This document shows positions 21,283 to 32,689 of a DNA stretch of 64,000 nt, in pieces. This stretch comes from Coptis chinensis (Eukaryota > Streptophyta > Magnoliopsida > Ranunculales > Ranunculaceae), in the NCBI GenBank assembly GCA_015680905.1, contig CM027385.1, positions 16,498,501 through 16,562,500 of the forward strand, written 5' to 3'. Positions within the stretch are counted from its first letter, which is position 1; every line of letters begins with the position of its first letter. The notes below the pieces were generated by a model. That model ran no database searches. It was not told the origin of the DNA and was given only the letters and a program-made list of their open reading frames with translations. A program made the position numbers and the translations under genes.

Positions 21283-22022
21283 AATTTAATTCACTATTTT
21301 AGCATCATAATTTACTGTTTTCCTAGCATATTACTCTCATAATTAGTGATTAGTTATTTTCTATGTTTATTCGTTAAGTGTTTGAGAAGCAAGAGTGGAA
21401 CGACCTCGTGACTCATCTATGCTATAGATTATGTTATGAGAGTATATTAGAATTAAGTATTGATAACATTAGAAGCAGTAGTAAAACTATTGTTTTTAGT
21501 AAGATCAGTGAGCAAGGTACGACACATGTTTTGGTTTCGTACTTATTTAACTTATATGGTGATAACGTTATAGTACGTGTAAACTTAGAGTGTACTGTTG
21601 GCTCAACTATTTATTTTTATTTTTATTTTCTATTGAACTTACATGATTTTTTGGTGGTGATGCTCCTAGTGGTGAAGTTGGTCATGTTCCTGGCCGGTGG
21701 TGATGTTCCAGGTTGTGATATTGGGTACAACACTCCAAAAAAAGTTCAATGTTGACAAGTTTTGTAGTGAGGATGGGCGGGTGTTTTTCCGCATGACCGA
21801 TATTTGATGTAAGGGAAAAAGATGTGCAACTAAACAATGTAGAGTATTTGTGTTATTTGAAGCACTTGTTGCTAACCTTCTCATAAGATTTAGCGATTGT
21901 TTTGCTTTTAATAGTTAGAACAGTTGTTACAACGATATTCATTTGTAACATAATCTAGCATCTGTGGTTTTATTTTGGCTTCATGAATCGGATATGATTT
22001 GTTTATTATAGTCCAGGAACTT
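21283..22022. other. Intergenic, nothing recognised
   Basis: The frame 21378-21755 (125 aa) has no recognised domain. The remainder is AT-rich. Confidence 0.5.
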
Positions 22023-23632
22023 CATTGATGTTGGAACTGATAGGGTTATATACTAAAAGCATTACTTTTGTATTAACTCTAATTCTTTATTTTTTGAATG
22101 AGAATCATATGGGCAAACACTACACCAAAAAGGGGGTTTGGTAACGGTAATAATTGTTACTAATATTTTTACTAACGCTTATATCCGTTACATCTGGGGT
22201 GTTACAGTCACTTACATAAATATTTGTAACGGATATATTCGTTACTAAAATTAATTTAAGTAACGCTTATATCCGTTAGTGTTCCAATTTGTAACACTTA
22301 CCTTGCGAGTGAATTTTGTTCATTTCATGACATTCGTCACACTTATGATCGTTACTAATGTCATTGACCAAATAGTCAATATTTATTTGTAACAAATTTG
22401 TAACGGATATATCCGTTAGTGTATGGGGACTGTTTTGAAAAAAAAATATAATATATATTTTAGCCGGTTGTTTTGGATATGGACTACCTGCTCCTGCTCC
22501 TACACCCACACCCACACCCACACACCCAAGCTTGCAGTAGCACCCCCCCCCAAAAAAAACTCCATTCAAGTCATATAACCATGTAAAGAAACACAAAATA
22601 CTTCTACCATTCCAAACACAATTTATACCAACTCTACCATTCAAGTCAAACAAATATATTTTATTGATCATAAATACTAAGTCTTGACATAAAAAATATG
22701 GTACTAAATGGGTGAATGATTTCTTACCAACAAAATTTACCATACACATTTAATTCATTAATTACAAGTACACCTAATATGTCCAACTCAAAACTTCATT
22801 TCTTTCTTTGACATGCACTTCTATAAGAAAGGCTTTGCTTTTACAACGCTGCACACTAGCAAATGGTTAAAAAAAAATTATTAGAAATGACATTACCATA
22901 ATGTATTAAAAATAAGTCAAGCTACTAGAAAATGAAAAAATTATTACTGAAACACGATGCATATAGACGGTGGCAACCTACGTTCATACATGAAATATAT
23001 TATATGCAAAGTGTAGGAAGTTACCATGAACTTAATTGGTGTCTAGTTCAATAAAGGAAAAATAATCAAAGGCGAGATTGCTCGTGTTGTTCCCAAACAT
23101 ACATAGTGGGGTCCATACCCGTACATAGCGGTGTTCTTTTTTAATGGTACATATCTACAAGACTACAACTACCTTCATTTCTTCCTTTCTTTTACTAATT
23201 ATCTGACTGAGTGTACCATGGAGGAAAGTAAAAAAAAGGTAAAATAAAGCCAATTACACGAAGGATAGACAACCAACACAATAGAATTTTTTTTTTTTTT
23301 ATTCGGATCAAAAGATAGACAACCAAAGTAGCAAAACATAAAGTAGATCACTAAAACCCTATGGACAAGAACAACAGTTATCTATACCAATGCAAAACAT
23401 TTGACCCCACTACTGATCCATAACATATAGTTTGACCCCTAAAAACCAGTAGAACCAAGTGCTGAAAACCCATGGTTCAAATTGGATTAACAGAAAAGGG
23501 AAGAAGCTTTTTGTTAGTCTTAAACTAGTAATCTAGTATTATAAATTTCTAAATGTGCTTTGTTGGAAAGCCTAATGACTTTCAGAGAGGAAAACATACA
23601 TACCTCTCAAAGCAAAAATGATTGTATCGTCG

Positions 23633-23715
23633 GACATGGCAACCACTACCTTGAACAACTTGTGAAACCATACCCATTGGACCAATAACACTCCCCCCTT
23701 TATAAACCACATTAA
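23633..23715 (-). pseudogene. LOG-like (cytokinin riboside monophosphate phosphoribohydrolase) fragment
   Basis: The minus strand encodes NVVYKGGSVIGPMGMVSQVV followed by QGSGCHV. This resembles the nucleotide-binding YGGGSxGLMGxVSQAV...GGRHV motif of LOG enzymes, which release active cytokinin bases. One glycine of the motif is replaced by lysine, and no neighbouring exon is intact. It lies inside the CACTA element. Confidence 0.55.
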
Positions 23716-24601
23716 ATTTCCTCGTCACCTACATCCAGCAAAGCAAACTCAAGTCAAACATGAATCGGTTCAGTCTGAAATGTAATAAAAGAACCCATTT
23801 CACAAAACAAAAGGATTGTTCAGAAACATACTATGCATTTACTTCACTAAAAAAAGGCATCTTTGGATAACTCTGTTAACACTATGGAAAGATAAACACC
23901 GCAACTGAGCAAATTAACTAGAAGTGTTCCAAAAACAACCAAAGAGAAAAGACAATTCAATAAATTCATGTTATGCGAGACCTAGCTTGGTATATTGGAG
24001 CTGAATCAGATTCAACAAACAAGAGCGATACCGATAGTCTGATCAATACATTTCTATGGTGCCCAAGGCAGGTTTGTGATGTGAGTTCTAATTTGCACAA
24101 GGGTGGGTAGACATGTCTAATGAAAACAATATTTTCAAAGGTGAGCTGATGTTTCTAATGTATCTTAGAGCAATATTGTTGAACCTATATTTGGACCAAG
24201 ACGCTAATATAAATTAAACACGAATAAAGTTGAGTGGTGTGCTATTCAACTTCAAATTTTGTAAACCTCAGAAGCATCAAACCAGAACGTTGGTACTAAC
24301 ATAGAAAAAATGAAGAACTTGAATAAAAATAGCTAAAAGAAGGGGTCTGCTCGCTCATCCTAATGGCATCCTCAATGTCAACAAACTCACAAATCAAAAT
24401 AGCTAGAAGAACTATTTTCCTTCAAACAACAATGTGTCAGGCAAAAGGACATGCATTTAGATTTTTCCTTACGCCCTTTTGAACAGAAACTTAACTATTC
24501 AAGTGTTGGTGACCAGCAAACTAATCAGAGTTCTAAATCATGCAACCCTCCAAATGACTTTCCTAAACTTTGTAAGTAAGCTAAAATGGATGGAAAAGTC
24601 C

Positions 24602-24795
24602 AATAAAATCAGCACAATAGAAGGCGTAAGGAACAATCTAAATGCAAGCCAATAGTGGGATACAACCCTTAATAAAATCAGCATAATAGATGGCGTAAGG
24701 AGCAATCTGAATGCAAGCAACCAGTGGGATACAACCCTTAATAAAATCAGCACAATGGATACGACCCTTAATAATATCAGCACAATAGATGCAAG
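24602..24795. repeat. 69-bp tandem repeat inside the CACTA element
   Basis: AATAAAATCAGCA(C/T)AAT starts at 24602, 24671 and 24740, with a final shortened copy near 24770. Copies share GGCGTAAGGA(A/G)CAATCT and GTGGGATACAACCCTTA. Confidence 0.9.
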
Positions 24796-25879
24796 ACAAT
24801 TCAACATTATCCAAAGAAACACCACCATAAGTTGTTTCCTCGCAATTCTATAAGTTGTTCCCTTTATGTATGATTTACCTAGTCATGGGGTTAATTACTA
24901 ATAAAGTTTACCTTTGAAAATAAAGGAACAAAAAATACTTGTATGAAGTTACACATGGCTTGTTCCGACCCAAAACCCGAGTGATACATACGCACAAAAC
25001 AAACAAACATAGAAATAAAAGAGAAGGTAGTAAAAACAAAGATGAGCAATGAATACTTCTTCAAGGTAATGGATGCAACAACAAATGATGAACATCCAAA
25101 AGAAGTGATTCCTCAACCCCAACCATATTGACAAGCCTGATTGATGCTAATTCTAATTGATAAAGTCGAGACAATAAAACAATGAAAACAAAGAAGATGA
25201 AGAAAAAAAAAAACTAACCAGAATATTAAACATCAGACTAGTCAAATGCATTCAAAAGCTTGACGTCTTCATATATTAAAGATCAATGGCACCCTTCCAT
25301 CCAAGAATCAAAGAAGAAGCTCTTTTATAAGACCATGAAGAGTTATCTAATTACAAGCATAAAAACACATACAATCTTTATAGTATGAACAAAAACAAAT
25401 CGATGAATACACTTTCTACAACATAGATGTACTAGAAAGAGGAAGAAAAATGTGATATAACTTACAAGTTTGTGTCACATGAAAAATTATCGACCTTCCC
25501 AATCATAACAGACTCCAAAGATTTGTTCTCATCAATTTGAGAATGTCGTTGCATGTTCCATAACAATACAACAATCTTGTAAAAGGTTCAATGTGCGAAG
25601 CTTTTCACTTGACAAAAACAAAATGAACAAGGAATAAACCAACCCATTATCGAAGATTGATTTCACTAGAAAAAAAAAAAAAAAAACTAGTAAAAAAAAT
25701 AATAAGTAACAAAAATTCTATAACTTGCACGTGTCCGTGAGAGAAAAAAAGCTATGTAGCACAACCTAGGAAATCAAACGAAAAGCGAAAACAGGTTTAT
25801 AAGGAAAACTAAATCTTAGATAAACATAAGCTATTTAATTAATACCGAAATTCCTTAGATTTCTTATTAGCCAACCAAG

Positions 25880-26310
25880 CCCAAACCAACGAAATATCCC
25901 AATTGATGATCGAGAAGCGTAAATTTAGAGTCCAATCTTGCGGTTTCAATACAAAGCTTAATTTCCACAAATTTATCGAAAATCAACCAAATAAACCTAA
26001 CTTGAACAAGATGCGATCATGGAGCACAATTAAAAAAAAAAAAATTAGAAATTAAGCTAGATGAGGTTTGGGTAGAAGAAAAGAGAAAAGTGTACTGGTT
26101 TATTTCCTTCTTCATTGGCTAGGGTTGGACAGAGGAGACGGGGAAGTGTTCGATGGAGGCTTGAAGAGAGAGAGACGAAAATGGGAAATCATCGGCACAA
26201 TTTTTCTCTATTTAATTTAATGTTATCCTGTTAGTTCGAATATACCCTTCTGTTCATTATTTTAGTTGTTTGCTATGAACACAATTGTTACCAAACATTA
26301 TTTTAGTTGT
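25880..26310. repeat. Internal copy of the CACTA right subterminal region
   Basis: Resembles 28990-29460 in the same orientation: both have GGAGCACAATTAAAA, AAATTAGAAATT, GGAGGCTTGAAGA, TATACCCTT and CAGTTGTTACC-like words in the same order. The CACTA element thus contains a second, more diverged right end in its middle. Confidence 0.7.
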
Positions 26311-27548
26311 TTGCTAAGCCCAAGTGTATTGTCCACATTGTTGTAATGTTGGTCTAAGACACAAGACAAATAAATAAGATAAACTATTGCCACTACTTAA
26401 AAATGGAAAACAATTCAAAGTCATTTGTATGTAAATCTGGATTTAAAACCATAGAATGGTTGCAAGCATTTGTTAACAAACTTAAGTACTCAATAACATA
26501 AAATTATATCTACTTCACAAGTAGCATAGTTAAAAGACAGATTTTGGAACCTACCTTAGTTTTGCATTGCATACTACAATTGCAAGGATCAAAAACAGAA
26601 TTGAGGCAACACTGATGGAGCAGGGGCTACTCGTTTGTGAGCCTAAAAATAAGGGAAAAAAAAATGAAACAAAATGACACTTGATTAGTACAAAATGTCA
26701 AGGCAAACAAGCAATGAAACTTAGAAGTAGTTACTCGCCTTATATAATCCAACGATAAAAACATAAAAACCATGCTATCTAACCATGATAAAAACATAAA
26801 ACCGTACTTATTATTCAAGTAATAAGTATAAGAATAAGAATAAGAAAACTTACATATCATGCGAACCTTCTTAATGAGAGCCATATATAACAATACAATA
26901 TAACAACACACACATGGTGAAGAACGTTGAAAAATAAAATATAAGATATGGAAATGAAATCTACCTTTTCATCAACACATTTGAAGTGAAACGGATACCA
27001 CGGAACCTATTATTCTCCACTTTAGCGGGGAGTGATTTGGTTTTCTCTAATAGTGCTTTATAAACCTGTAATTTTTGTCAAAAGCCAAACAACATTAACT
27101 TCATAGTTTTATATAACTTTTATTACAACTAGTACAACTCTTATTTTACCATTATTAATCCAACACCCAAAAACGAATAAAGAAGAATCAGCATTTACCA
27201 CTACTTTCCAATTATATTGAGGGCAATAAAATTATGTAAAGCTTCATAAAGGTCTCTTGGGTTTCTATTAGTAGGGTTTTGGTATGAAGCACCCCGGATG
27301 CTTCACTATAGTTAAATTTTTTTAAAAATAATAATAAATAAATAATATTAACAATATGAAAAATATTAATAAACTACATGCCAAAATATTATAAATATTA
27401 AAATGACAGTTAAATTTAAACAAAAATGCATGCACCTTAGTTATAAGAAACACTAGAAGACAAACACCAAACTTACGATTTGGAAACATAAACCGACTTT
27501 AATCGTGAAAAATGATTACACGAGTTTTATGATTTCCATTCCCTTTTC

Positions 27549-27690
27549 AAACTTTTCCTTGACACACTAGTATGTAATGGCCCTAACAAATACCCTTCTC
27601 TAATGGATCCCCCATTTGAACTTGCTTGTAAACCCCAATTAGTTGTTCCAGTACACTTTGATATATACTTTCATGGAGCTGCATGTAAAG
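27549..27690 (-). pseudogene. ALDH7-type aldehyde dehydrogenase fragment, exon b
   Basis: The minus strand encodes LHESIYQSVLEQLIGVYKQV, then QMGDPLEKGYLLGPLHTSVSRK. These are characteristic of plant family 7 aldehyde dehydrogenases (antiquitin, turgor-responsive), which oxidise reactive aldehydes. It lies left of exon fragment a (28203-28352), in the correct gene order for the minus strand. The surrounding exons are missing or unreadable. Confidence 0.8.
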
Positions 27691-28202
27691 AATATTTCAA
27701 ATTGTATCAACAAAACATCATTAAAAATCAAGAAAATGGAATTTATGGCAAACATATCCCCTCCCTAATGTAATAGCATAAGTTTGGGGAGGAACTTACT
27801 TTACAAAGTACATCCCTGCGTACACCAATTAGGATCATGCTAAATCTCCACGTTATTTGATCCCTGTGGCTCGGATTTTCGGTGCACCAAGTCACAATGC
27901 AACATTGATGTCACACCGCAAAAACAACCGGATTGAATTTTAAAATTGCATAATTAAAATGCCAAAATACCCCCAAAACTCCCATATGGTCACGCATTAC
28001 TGTTTCCAAATACCTTTGCCACCGCGGAATACGTCAATTAAAAATTCTCCACAAGGATTTGATTTGTAAAATTAGTGTTGTTTCCTATTTGAGTAAACTA
28101 CAAAACAAAGGCTCTATGCCCAATTCCGTGAAAAAAACAATCTTAAACGCTTTGACTAATGTTATCATTTCAGGACTCTAATGATAAAAGCGAAACTAAA
28201 TT

Positions 28203-28352
28203 ACCAGCCCTCGACATGTTGTGCGGTGTGACCAGCCGATACCAACAAAGACAAATAACCACGAGCGGACTGACTAAGCGGGATGTACGCATCATCCATG
28301 ACAATTATGGCATTGTTCCCACTTAATTCCAAGTAAGCATTTGCCAAACCTC
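28203..28352 (-). pseudogene. ALDH7-type aldehyde dehydrogenase fragment, exon a
   Basis: The minus strand encodes RFGKCLL. After a one-base frame change it gives ELSGNNAIIVMDDA, the conserved segment before the catalytic cysteine. Downstream the frame decays, and the cysteine motif itself is not readable. A possible further piece (VAETISYTFAIPG on the minus strand near 28390-28425) would be the preceding segment. This is captured gene sequence within the CACTA element. Confidence 0.75.
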
Positions 28353-30885
28353 TCACTCACTTGTATTTTAAACCTTAGGCCCACCTGGAATTGCGAATGT
28401 GTAAGAAATGGTTTCTGCAACCAAATGAAATGATCTAAGATTCTCGGTCACCAGAAGCACACAAGACCATCCGTCTATTAGGCCATGAAACGAAAAGGAA
28501 ACGAATTAATTTATCGCCAATGAAACGAAGTCCCAATATTAGGCCATGAGCAAAATGTGAGTAATAAAACAGTGATAGATTACAAACCGAGAGAACAAGT
28601 AGCTGCAAACCCCACACTACTAACTTGTGCACCATCAATATTTGCTATAGAACATCTTTGGTTTCACGCGGCACATATTGCATGCCATATATCGATTGGA
28701 GATTGCTGGTTTTAACATAGAAATGTAATAAATATTAAAACATAGAGAAAAAAAATAATATAATATAAGTTTATTATATGTATCAACCTCAATGTAGTCT
28801 CCTTTCTTACATATTTGTATTGGACTACTTGTCGTCCCGAAGCTTCCCGGTTTAGATCAAACAAACCTACTTGTTAACAAAAGTAAAAGCGTTTATTTGT
28901 TTATTAATTTGATGAAATGGAAAATGAATGTTACTTGCACAATGAATGTTACCATCGATGAATCCAGTTGTGAAAGTAGCAAAGCCCTAGTTTCTTTTTC
29001 CCAACCAAACCCAAAAAAAAAAAAAAAAAAAACGAAATTTTCCCAATTGGGAGCATAAATTTAGAGTCCAGTGTTACAGTTCCCACACAAAACATAATTT
29101 CCCCAAATTTATCAACAAGAAAATCAAATAAACCTAACTTGCACAGTCCAAGGAGCACAATTAAAACAAAAAAAATTAGAAATTCGCTAGCTAGGGTTTG
29201 GGGTAGAAGGAGAGATAAATCATATCAGGAAAGTGAGAGAGAGAAAGCGTACTTGGTTCTGAGTTGACAAAGGAGATAGTGTTTGATGGAGGCTTGAAGA
29301 CTTGAGAGAGACGAGCGTAGGAGATATCGGCCATAACCAGTTTTATTTAATTGTAGTCTCTTCCGTTAGTTCCGTATATACCCTTTTATACTTTGTGTGA
29401 GTTGTTTTTTATTTGTTCCTAACGGACACAGTTGTTACCAAACAATAAAATGATGTTTTAATAGTAATTGGAAAAATAAATTGAGATATACTAACGGATA
29501 CAAGAGAACCTAACAGTTATATCCGTTAGGAAGGCAGTGACGGATATATGTGTTACAAATGAAAATTTTGTAGCATTACAAAATGGCCATTGTGGTGTAG
29601 TGAAATGTTATGCATATTATATATGTTATTCGTTATATGCATGCGTCTAATACTTTATGTTGTAGATGATATGGTGTGTGGTGGTGACACACAGAAGATC
29701 ATATCATCAGTACCTTATAAAGTATAAGTAAACATTCACAACCTAGATGGATTTGGACAAACCATTGGTATGGTTGTAGTATAATATAGTATTAGTCTAT
29801 CTTGACTATATGATTACACTAGTACACTTTGTGTGTATTGAACAGGACCGGTGAGGTTGTTTTTCTTTATACTGACTATATAAGAAAACAAACACCTCTG
29901 TTATTATGAATGTTTGTCCTCTTAATCCGGATATAATAACGGGCACTTACATGCATTGTATATTGATTTAAATCATCAATGAGTGAGATTCATTTGTGAA
30001 TCAACAAACTCAATGGATTGGGTAATGCCATTATATATAAGGTGTGCTGTTGATTATAGAAGGAATCCGTGACCCACAGGAAGTCGGGTTGATGATGTCC
30101 CCTTGAGGAGCTCATAAGGATTGTCATGTAAACCTTGCAGGTGGATTTAATCCGACATGACAATGAGGTTGAGTGGTACTTCCTAAGGACATAAGAAGTT
30201 GATTAATGTAGTTGTTAGTAACTTGACTTAATCAACGGGCATTCGATATCTTAACATGGGGAGATCAACAAACATATAATATAGAGCCCATAAACGTAAT
30301 ACACGTAATTTGGGATTAAGGCGGTAGTGCAACAGTGACCTTTAGTGGAATAAGCCATTTGTTGACGGACTTGGGCCGTATGTTCTGGGCGAACATGGGA
30401 AGCCCAAGCCCATCAGGAGACCTAACCCTAATTTCTCCTCATGGTCCCTGTTGTAGCCTATATAAAGAAACCCTTTTCTCTTGACCGAAATTACTGAGTG
30501 ATTGCTCAAGAGAGGCAAATAGAAAAAGAAAGGGCTGGTAGATCGTTGCCCACACAACATCCATTCTAAGGATAGGAATACAACAGAAAATCAAAGAGGT
30601 TACTGATTCGTAGAGTTTGGATTTTCAGAGTTATCACAGCTGATCAAAGGTATGATTCTAAACCAAAATCGTGAACACCCTTATTCCACTGCATATGGGT
30701 TTTCATGGTTTGTAGTCGATGACATGAAACCATAACGATTCCTACAGGAACTTGTCAGTGCATGATTCTTTTGATATGATAAAAGTTCTGCATACCACAC
30801 TTTATATGGTATAATGTTTGGGGAGGGATACACCCACTCTCACTCTGTCCACTCCCAACCCACTCAAAATCTTGCACACACACTC

Positions 30886-31666
30886 TGATAAGCACCCAAA
30901 AGAGTAGTTTAAACCCTTTAATAATATTCTATTTAGGCCAATTATGTTTATAATAAATAAGAGTTAGTAATATTTACGTGTTTTTGTGTATTTCAGGTCT
31001 TGAAGCTGTTTATGTGCTTAAAGACGTAATTTTGTATGAAAAACGAATCAAGATGATTGCCAGAAGAGTTCTATGTTTAAAGCCCAAGAATCAACAAGAA
31101 AAAGTTTTTTCAAGCCTAGTCAAAGTTGGGAAGTTAAAGTCAATTCGGATAGAAAAGGGACAAAAAGCTAATATAACTTTAAAAAAACGTATCTTTGGAC
31201 TCGGGATTCAGAATTGGGCCTACTTTATGTCAAAATGATCGGCTCAGAATAAGCTTTCCAATGGACCCATCCTTGCCCCAATAAAAGCTGTAAACGTGGA
31301 TAGAAATGACACTGAAGTAATTTTTAGCAGCTATGGCCTCTTTAGACTTAACCTAATGGACTTTGGGCTTACATTCATGGCCCAAAATCCCCCTTTTTAT
31401 CCCATGCACGAAAATGTAACCTTAACCCTCTCCTATATAAAGAGGGTTAAGGCTAAACAAAACTTGGCTATTTCCCTTTTTAGTTTAGTTGTAAATTAGG
31501 GTTCTTTCTATCTTTCTATCTCTCTTTAGTTTAGTTTAGGTTTAATTAATTAATTAGTTTATAATGTAGCCTCCATTAATTCCCCATCAATAGTTACGTA
31601 TTGCTTGTTTAGATTATAAAAACTGTTTTCACTATTCACTAACCAAAACACTGTTCATAATTTATT
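30886..31666 (+). repeat. Athila-like LTR, copy 2 (5' LTR of element A; right end unresolved)
   Basis: Starts TGATAAGCACCCAAAA, and for about 700 bp is similar to copy 1 at 20197, including the shared frame LEAVYVLKDVI. Homology to copy 1 fades after about 31590. No TATCA plus primer-site junction was found. A TTATCA at about 32479 would give a length like the LTRs of C and D, but no primer site follows it. Confidence 0.6.
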
Positions 31667-31840
31667 AGTTGTAAATTATTTCTATCTCTCTATTGCTCTT
31701 TAGTTTAGTTTAGGTTTAATTAATTAATTAGTTTATAATGTAGCCTCCATTAATTCCCCATCAATAGTTACGTATTGCTTGTTTAGATTATAAAAACTGT
31801 TTTCACTATTCACTAACCAAAACACTGTTCATAATTTATT
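31485..31840. repeat. About 180-bp tandem duplication in element A
   Basis: GTAAATTA... at 31491 recurs at 31671. Both copies run through TAGCCTCCATTAATTCCCC and CACTAACCAAAACACTGTTC nearly identically, with small indels at their left ends. Confidence 0.9.
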
Positions 31841-32689
31841 CAAATTTTTCTGCTATTGCCTGAGTGCATACGAGTTGTGATTCCAACTCCCTGCACTCCC
31901 ATGACCTGACCCTAAAAATTTCAAACCCTAGTTTTAACTCATGAGCGCGCGCGCCCTAGATTTGCCTTTACACACCTGCGCACCCAGCAAGATACACCTA
32001 AAGGCGACTTCACCAATTTTTACCTATTATGAAGCGCGCCTTGTGCTCCTTTAAATTTACGAAAAAAAGGTACCAAAGTACGACCCGCGTCCAATTTAGC
32101 CTATTTTTTGCGCACGCACACCCTAGGTTAATTAGATTAAATTAATTTTTTATATACTAACTGCAATATTACGTTATGTGTACATTACAATACTCGTATG
32201 CCCAACCACTCCAGTAATTGCATAAATTTTTTTTCATACTTAACGGTGTTTAGGAAACTCAAAGAATTGGGGAATTAAGGAATGTGCACGCATGGACAAC
32301 CTCCCTCAATTCTTAAGTGGCCTGGCTGTTGGTTTGAAAAGTTTTTAGTAGACGTGCTTCAAGGCTGTTTAAGACGCTATTTATACGTATAGCAAGGACG
32401 CTATAGGTAACACCTCTATACATCCTCGAATCTACTGTAAGAGGATTCTATTTTTAGTAATAATCAGGCTAATTTTATCATGCTCATTTGGAATTACCTA
32501 TTAGATTTAAAACTTGCATGAGATTAAGATCTAGTACGCATAAACCTGCCATATTAGTTTCTCATAAACGCATAAATAATCGCCTATCTAGAAATTTCTA
32601 GTTAGAGTTTTTGTATATTAATTAACATAGAATATATATTTAAAACCAATATGGCCTATCAATTAATATATAGACTAACGTACAATCAT
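31841..32689. other. Element A leader, non-coding
   Basis: Follows the LTR-like copy and precedes the gag remnant. It contains a CG-rich patch (31945-32120) with GCGCGCGCGCC and GCGCACGCACACC words. No tRNA primer site or domain was recognised. Confidence 0.5.

Larger units (their letters stand above)
22118..29602. mobile_element. CACTA (En/Spm-like) transposon, complete ends, no transposase
   Basis: Starts CACTACACCAAAAAGGGG. The right end, read inward, is CACTACACCACAATGGCC. Both are flanked by AAA (22115-22117 and 29603-29605), the 3-bp target duplication expected for this superfamily. Subterminal zones at both ends (22150-22430 and 29400-29560) are packed with TAACGGATATATCCGTTA-type motifs in both orientations, as expected for transposase-binding sites. 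None of the frames in the 7485 bp resembles a TNP2-type transposase, so it is non-autonomous. It carries host gene fragments (see LOG-like and ALDH7 entries). Confidence 0.9.
22023..30744. mobile_element. Unclassified repeat of about 1.2 kb, split by the CACTA insertion
   Basis: Pieces 22023-22117 and 29606-30744 are separated by the CACTA element. The 9-bp word CAGGAACTT flanks the pair exactly (22014-22022 and 30745-30753), suggesting a target duplication. The right part contains a promoter-like TATATAAAG (about 30459) and reads like an LTR. If it is an LTR, it would start TGTTGGAACTG at 22029. Terminal inverted repeats were not found, so class is open between a solo LTR and another element type. 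Confidence 0.4.

Noticed and set aside
26990-27070. Possible exon on the minus strand in the CACTA element (LLEKTKSLPAKVENNRFRG)
   Set aside because: Plausible-looking and flanked by a splice-like AG, but I could not match it to any family.
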